Shown piece after piece: positions 60,877 through 64,000 of a DNA stretch of 64,000 nucleotides (positions within the stretch are counted from its first letter, which is position 1; each line of letters starts with the position of its first letter). Source of the stretch: Ceratothoa steindachneri. Taxonomy: Eukaryota > Arthropoda > Malacostraca > Isopoda > Cymothoidae. A program made the position numbers and the translations under genes. The notes below the pieces were generated by a model, which had not been told where the DNA came from, did no database searches, and was given only the letters and a program-made list of their open reading frames with translations. The stretch spans positions 104,642,066-104,706,065 of the forward strand of contig OZ018321.1 of assembly GCA_963969495.1 (NCBI GenBank), in the 5' to 3' direction.

Positions 60877-61606
60877 ATGGGTCCTTCCAAGTGTCATTTT
60901 GCTTACGACACTATCAAGTACCTTGGATTTCAAATTGGGAAAAAACAAATAACACCCCAGCACGAAAAGGTCAGGGCCATTTCAGATATGCCCCTTTCCC
61001 GTACTAAGAAGCAGCTACGTTCCTACTTGGGTTCAACCTCCTTCTATCGGCGCTTCGTCCCCAACTTTGCCGCCTTAGCGTCCCCTCTGAACTCCCTCCT
61101 TAAGAAAAACTCCCCAGATTCCCTCGTTTGGAGCCCCAAGGCAATTTCCCACTTCCAGGAGATGAAGGATGAGCTAATATCTACCCCCCTATTGTGACTC
61201 CCAAACCCGAACAAATTGTTTGGAATCCGTACGGATACCAGCAACGATGGCATCGGCTGCGTGTTGCTGCAGTACAAAGAAGGTGGGAATAGCTAACTTA
61301 TCGCTTATGCAAGCCGGAAACTGTTGCCGCCCGAAAGAAACTATGCATTAATAGAACTTGAGGCTCTGGCAATAGTTTTTGGTGTCCGGAAATTTAAAAT
61401 GTATCTGATAGGTCAGGAGTTTGTGATCGAAACGGATCACCGTCTTTTGGCGTACTTAAGAAATTGTAAAAGCCAAAACCGAAGGCTTATGCACTGGAGT
61501 CTGCTATTAATGGGATATCATTCCGAATTTTTATTTAAAAGGTAGTAAAAACTGTGTAGCAGACAGTCTTAGTAAGAATCCAGTAGATGTGTCTCCTCCC
61601 CCAAGG
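60877..61606 (+). pseudogene. Reverse transcriptase thumb and RNase H
   Basis: 60877-61197 reads GPSKCHFAYDTIKYLGFQIG, LRSYLGSTSFYRRFVPNFAA and SLLKKNSPDSLVWS, the Gypsy RT thumb and connection. After a TGA at 61195-61197 come IRTDTSNDGIGCVLLQ (RNase H first Asp) and IAYASRKLLPPERNYALIEL with the catalytic Glu. VIETDHRLLAYLRN and CVADSLSKNPVD (about 61556-61592, last Asp) complete RNase H. Pol ends near 61606. Three stops break it. Confidence 0.88.
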
Positions 61607-61637
61607 TAGAACTCCATACATCCTATAGGTTCATGTA

Positions 61638-62579
61638 CGAGGGGCGGTCAATAAGTTTTGCAATTCGGATATAAGAAAACGAGATATGAAGAAAAGTGTT
61701 TTATTATTTTTCAATATAACTACCCTCTACTTCAATGCACTTGAGCCACTTGTCCCTGAGGCTTCAAATTGCCGACAACCAGAAATCTACCGAGTGCTGT
61801 TCAATCCACTCCTGGACGGCGAGCTGGACATCTTCATCGTCCCCAAACTGGCGTCCACGCAGTGCAGCCTTGAGCTGGCAAAATAAAAAATAGTCGCTAG
61901 GTGATCCCAGTGATGCATCCACATTTCATCACCTGTCACTATGCATAACTCGAATCCCGCCGGGTCTTGGTTGTACAGGAGCAGAGCTCCTCCGAACTTT
62001 GACGACGTTGAAGCCAATTATGGGGCGTGTGGTTTCTAGGGATCCAACGGGCAGAGAGACCTTGGTCATGGCCAAATTGTCGTGGATGATGTTGATAACA
62101 CATCCATGTGATATTCCAAGTTCTCGCTCGATTTCTTCGACCTTCACCCGTCGATTTTCGAGGATCATCCTCTCCACACGAGCAACATTGTCCTCGTTGG
62201 CACGTCTGACGGGCGTCCTGGACGGGGGTCATCTTCAAGGGACTCACGACCATGGCAGAACTCCCTATTCCAGCGAGCAATGGTTGCATAGGAAGGGGCA
62301 CTGTCGGTGTACACTACAACCATGCGTTCGTGGATCTCTTTTGCATTCTTGCCTTCCTTGATCAAATATTTGATCACTGCGCGGTGCTCACCCTTCACCA
62401 TTGTTGAAAAATTTGTGACTGACGCTTTGCGATCAGCTATTGATTCATAAATAGACGAGGCAGGAGTGTGCGGCTGCAGGTCCTGACTTGTCATAACTTG
62501 TTCTAACACCCCAAAAAACAGCCATCCCCCTTCCTCTGTTTTGTCCTACCGATTCGCAAAACTTATTGACCGCCCCTCG
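61638..62579 (-). mobile_element. Internally deleted mariner, nested in the LTR element
   Basis: The ends pair as inverted repeats (CGAGGGGCGGTCAATAAGTT at 61638 against its complement ending 62579). Both ends are flanked by TA (61636-61637 and 62580-62581). It lies about 30 bases after the end of pol and before the 3' LTR, so it arrived after the retrotransposon. 942 bp is short for mariner (about 1.3 kb) because the middle of the transposase is gone. Confidence 0.92.
61780..62509 (-). pseudogene. Mariner transposase, middle deleted
   Basis: 62509-62165 carries the N-terminal helix-turn-helix (AVIKYLIKEGKNAKEIHERM, ATIARWNREF) and EDDPRPGRPSD. The next frame reads ENRRVKVEEIERELGISHGC, then VTGDEMWMHHWD (first catalytic Asp, 61975-61930). 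The sequence jumps directly to SPSDYFLFCQLKAAL (third Asp), so the HDNAPAH region with the second Asp is deleted. Frameshifts are present as well. It is not functional. Confidence 0.9.
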
Positions 62580-62963
62580 TACATATTCCTGCTCGTTGCT
62601 CTCCCATGTAAACTTATTTTTGCCCGCGTGTGCGTACGCACGTATTTTAGTGTATTGCTTGTATATACCTGTTGTTATTATTGTTTTTTTTATTATGTCC
62701 TGGATTGTCCCTCCACTTGATTGATTCCTTATTCTAAATTGTGGTATTGCTTTTACATGAAACTATATATGTATTTTAATTATGTAATTAATTACCCATT
62801 AACCTAAATGTATGAGCAAGATTTTTCTGTCGTCTGGGATAAAACGGAGCAAATACTGCCTGTACTTTGATCGCCGCAGTGTCGGTTGAAATTTTAATAT
62901 CGATGGGTTTTTGTCAGGATGCCGTTTTTCCTTTCCCTTCGTGTCGGGAAAAACGCCATATTT

Positions 62964-62975
62964 GAAAGTGGGGCA
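62964..62975 (+). promoter_or_regulatory. Polypurine tract of the LTR element
   Basis: GAAAGTGGGG, nearly all purine, directly precedes the 3' LTR start at 62976, where plus-strand priming takes place in LTR retrotransposons. Confidence 0.65.
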
Positions 62976-64000
62976 TGTAAGGGAAAGAGACGCCAAGATG
63001 AATACCGCTTAATTTGTTTCTTGAATTCCTTCCCTCCTTATGTCTCCTAAGTATAACTCCACTTGGAGTAAGTAAGCCCTGTATCCAAGAAGAAAAATAA
63101 AAGAAGAAAGAATTTGAATATCGGTCAGCGCCTAACAAGTGTACTTAAGCTGGGAGCTAAAAGCGTTCATATCGCCGATTAAATGCTAATATCTAGGCTC
63201 CGGAAGCTTTCTCACAGACATCTGTGCCTTCTAACGATTGAGCATAAAAAATGACTGTAATATAAATACCTTGTTTTTTTTAGAAGAATGAGAGTTGAGA
63301 TTGAGATCTCGTCGTCTTCGGTTCAGATCGTGTGTCTATTTCCCCAAGTCCCTGGTATTCGCGTATACCATCGAGGTTGGATCTCACCAGGTAGATCCAT
63401 CTCTTTAGTGAAGGCTTACTCTGTTCACAGCGAGCCTCGAATCATCGCTTCATCCCCGAAGGACTGGCCGAGATTCCTTTCGTCTCATCTGGAACCCCTC
63501 TTTCAAGGATCTCCAGTTTCCCGTGTGATAGTTCGCGCCGAGCCGCGTCAGAGTCTCTATCTTTAGAGGTTGCACTTCTCTGGAGCAGAGGTGCCATCGT
63601 CCGTCTTCAAGGAGGATCGTGAATTCGTCTTCTGCCCCCCCATCCACCTTCTTCCTCGTCACTATCAGGATATTCGGCCGACAATCACTAACTATTTTCA
63701 GTCTCCATTTCCCCGCGCCGACTCGCTAGAGGATTTCCCTTCCTAGAGCTGACTCTCTTTAAGGTAAAACGACCTTTGTTTGCATCTCCCGTTAATCGAT
63801 CCGCTTTCCGACTCTTAAATATTCCTTCTGTATAACTACCTTATAGTACCCCATTTAATAGATAATTAACAAGTAATTAACGTTACCCGATTGCCAATTT
63901 TCCATCGTCTGTCAGTTTTATCCTTATTTACATCTTCTATATTTCTGGTATGTATATATATGTTAACTAGTTACTTATTAAAATTATATTTTTGTTTTTC
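62976..64000 (+). repeat. 3' LTR of the Gmr1-like element, cut by window end
   Basis: Begins TGTAAGGGAAAGAGACGCC and follows the 5' LTR from 55140 to about 56250 with an internal gap of about 85 bases and many substitutions. The window ends before the LTR does, so the target duplication to the right cannot be seen. Open frames at 62799-63662 are LTR sequence. Confidence 0.88.

Larger units (their letters stand above)
55140..64000 (+). mobile_element. Ty3/Gypsy LTR retrotransposon of Gmr1-like organisation, cut by window end
   Basis: The long terminal repeats start TGTAAGG at 55140 and TGTAAGGG at 62976 and match each other as far as the window goes. Between them lie, in order, gag (coiled coil, capsid, zinc knuckle), protease, integrase with GPY/F module, reverse transcriptase and RNase H. 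Integrase lies before RT, the opposite of ordinary Ty3/Gypsy, although all domains are Gypsy-type. That order is established for the Gmr1-like group. Stops and frameshifts break every gene, and a mariner sits between pol and the 3' LTR. Confidence 0.9.

Noticed and set aside
57051..61606. The integrase-before-RT order as an accident of rearrangement or nested copies
   Set aside because: A single uninterrupted frame spans the integrase end and the RT start, and no repeat boundary lies between them.

Overview
The window looks like a gene-poor, transposon-dense stretch of an invertebrate animal genome. I recognise no intact host gene and no conventional tRNA, rRNA, CRISPR or bacterial operon structure. 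It carries long (TA)n arrays, tRNA-headed SINEs and several non-LTR retrotransposon clades (Jockey-like, CR1/L2-like, RTE-like), plus Penelope-like, hAT, Tc1/mariner, Ty3/Gypsy and copia-like remains. That mix is typical of marine invertebrates such as crustaceans or molluscs. I lean weakly to an arthropod because of the Jockey-like LINEs and the repeated uncharacterised family at 38.7-40.1 kb, but the species cannot be fixed from the sequence.

Layout. 0-5 kb: end of a hAT copy, a foldback element, and a Jockey-like LINE split by a 1.08-kb solo LTR. 5-9.4 kb: a Penelope 3' fragment, a tRNA-headed SINE and unclassified DNA. 9.4-17.1 kb: a decayed RTE-like LINE, a hAT transposon bounded by an exact 8-bp duplication, a second solo LTR bounded by an exact 5-bp duplication, and a CR1/L2-like LINE. 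17.1-29.3 kb: unclassified DNA with two minisatellites, a CR1-like LINE holding a dead mariner, a pyrimidine-rich tract, a GAA-tailed SINE-like unit, a dispersed 240-bp repeat and a LINE fossil. 29.4-33.5 kb: (TA)n arrays hosting tRNA-headed SINEs, a Tc1 element and a third LTR copy. 33.4-38.2 kb: a duplicated repeat whose second copy is split by another solo LTR, then two transposase fossils, one with its C-terminal end triplicated in tandem. 38.7-42.7 kb: a broken uncharacterised family member, a copia-like RNase H tail, and a mariner with intact ends and a full 349-codon transposase, the only convincing intact gene here. 43.2-54.2 kb: CR1 LINE, Gypsy gag/protease fragment, Jockey LINE, short mariner-type element, Tc1-like fossil and a GIY-YIG Penelope fragment.

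55.1-64.0 kb holds the most interesting object: a degenerate Ty3/Gypsy-type LTR retrotransposon, cut by the window end, with visible order gag - protease - integrase - reverse transcriptase - RNase H. Integrase before RT is the Ty1/copia order, but the proteins are Gypsy-type. This matches the Gmr1-like group. Its capsid region also resembles the SCAN domain. It sits inside a hAT fragment and itself carries an internally deleted mariner.

The 'genes' here do not form a pathway. They are independent mobile elements in successive layers of insertion, and several layers can be ordered in time from nested breakpoints and target-site duplications.
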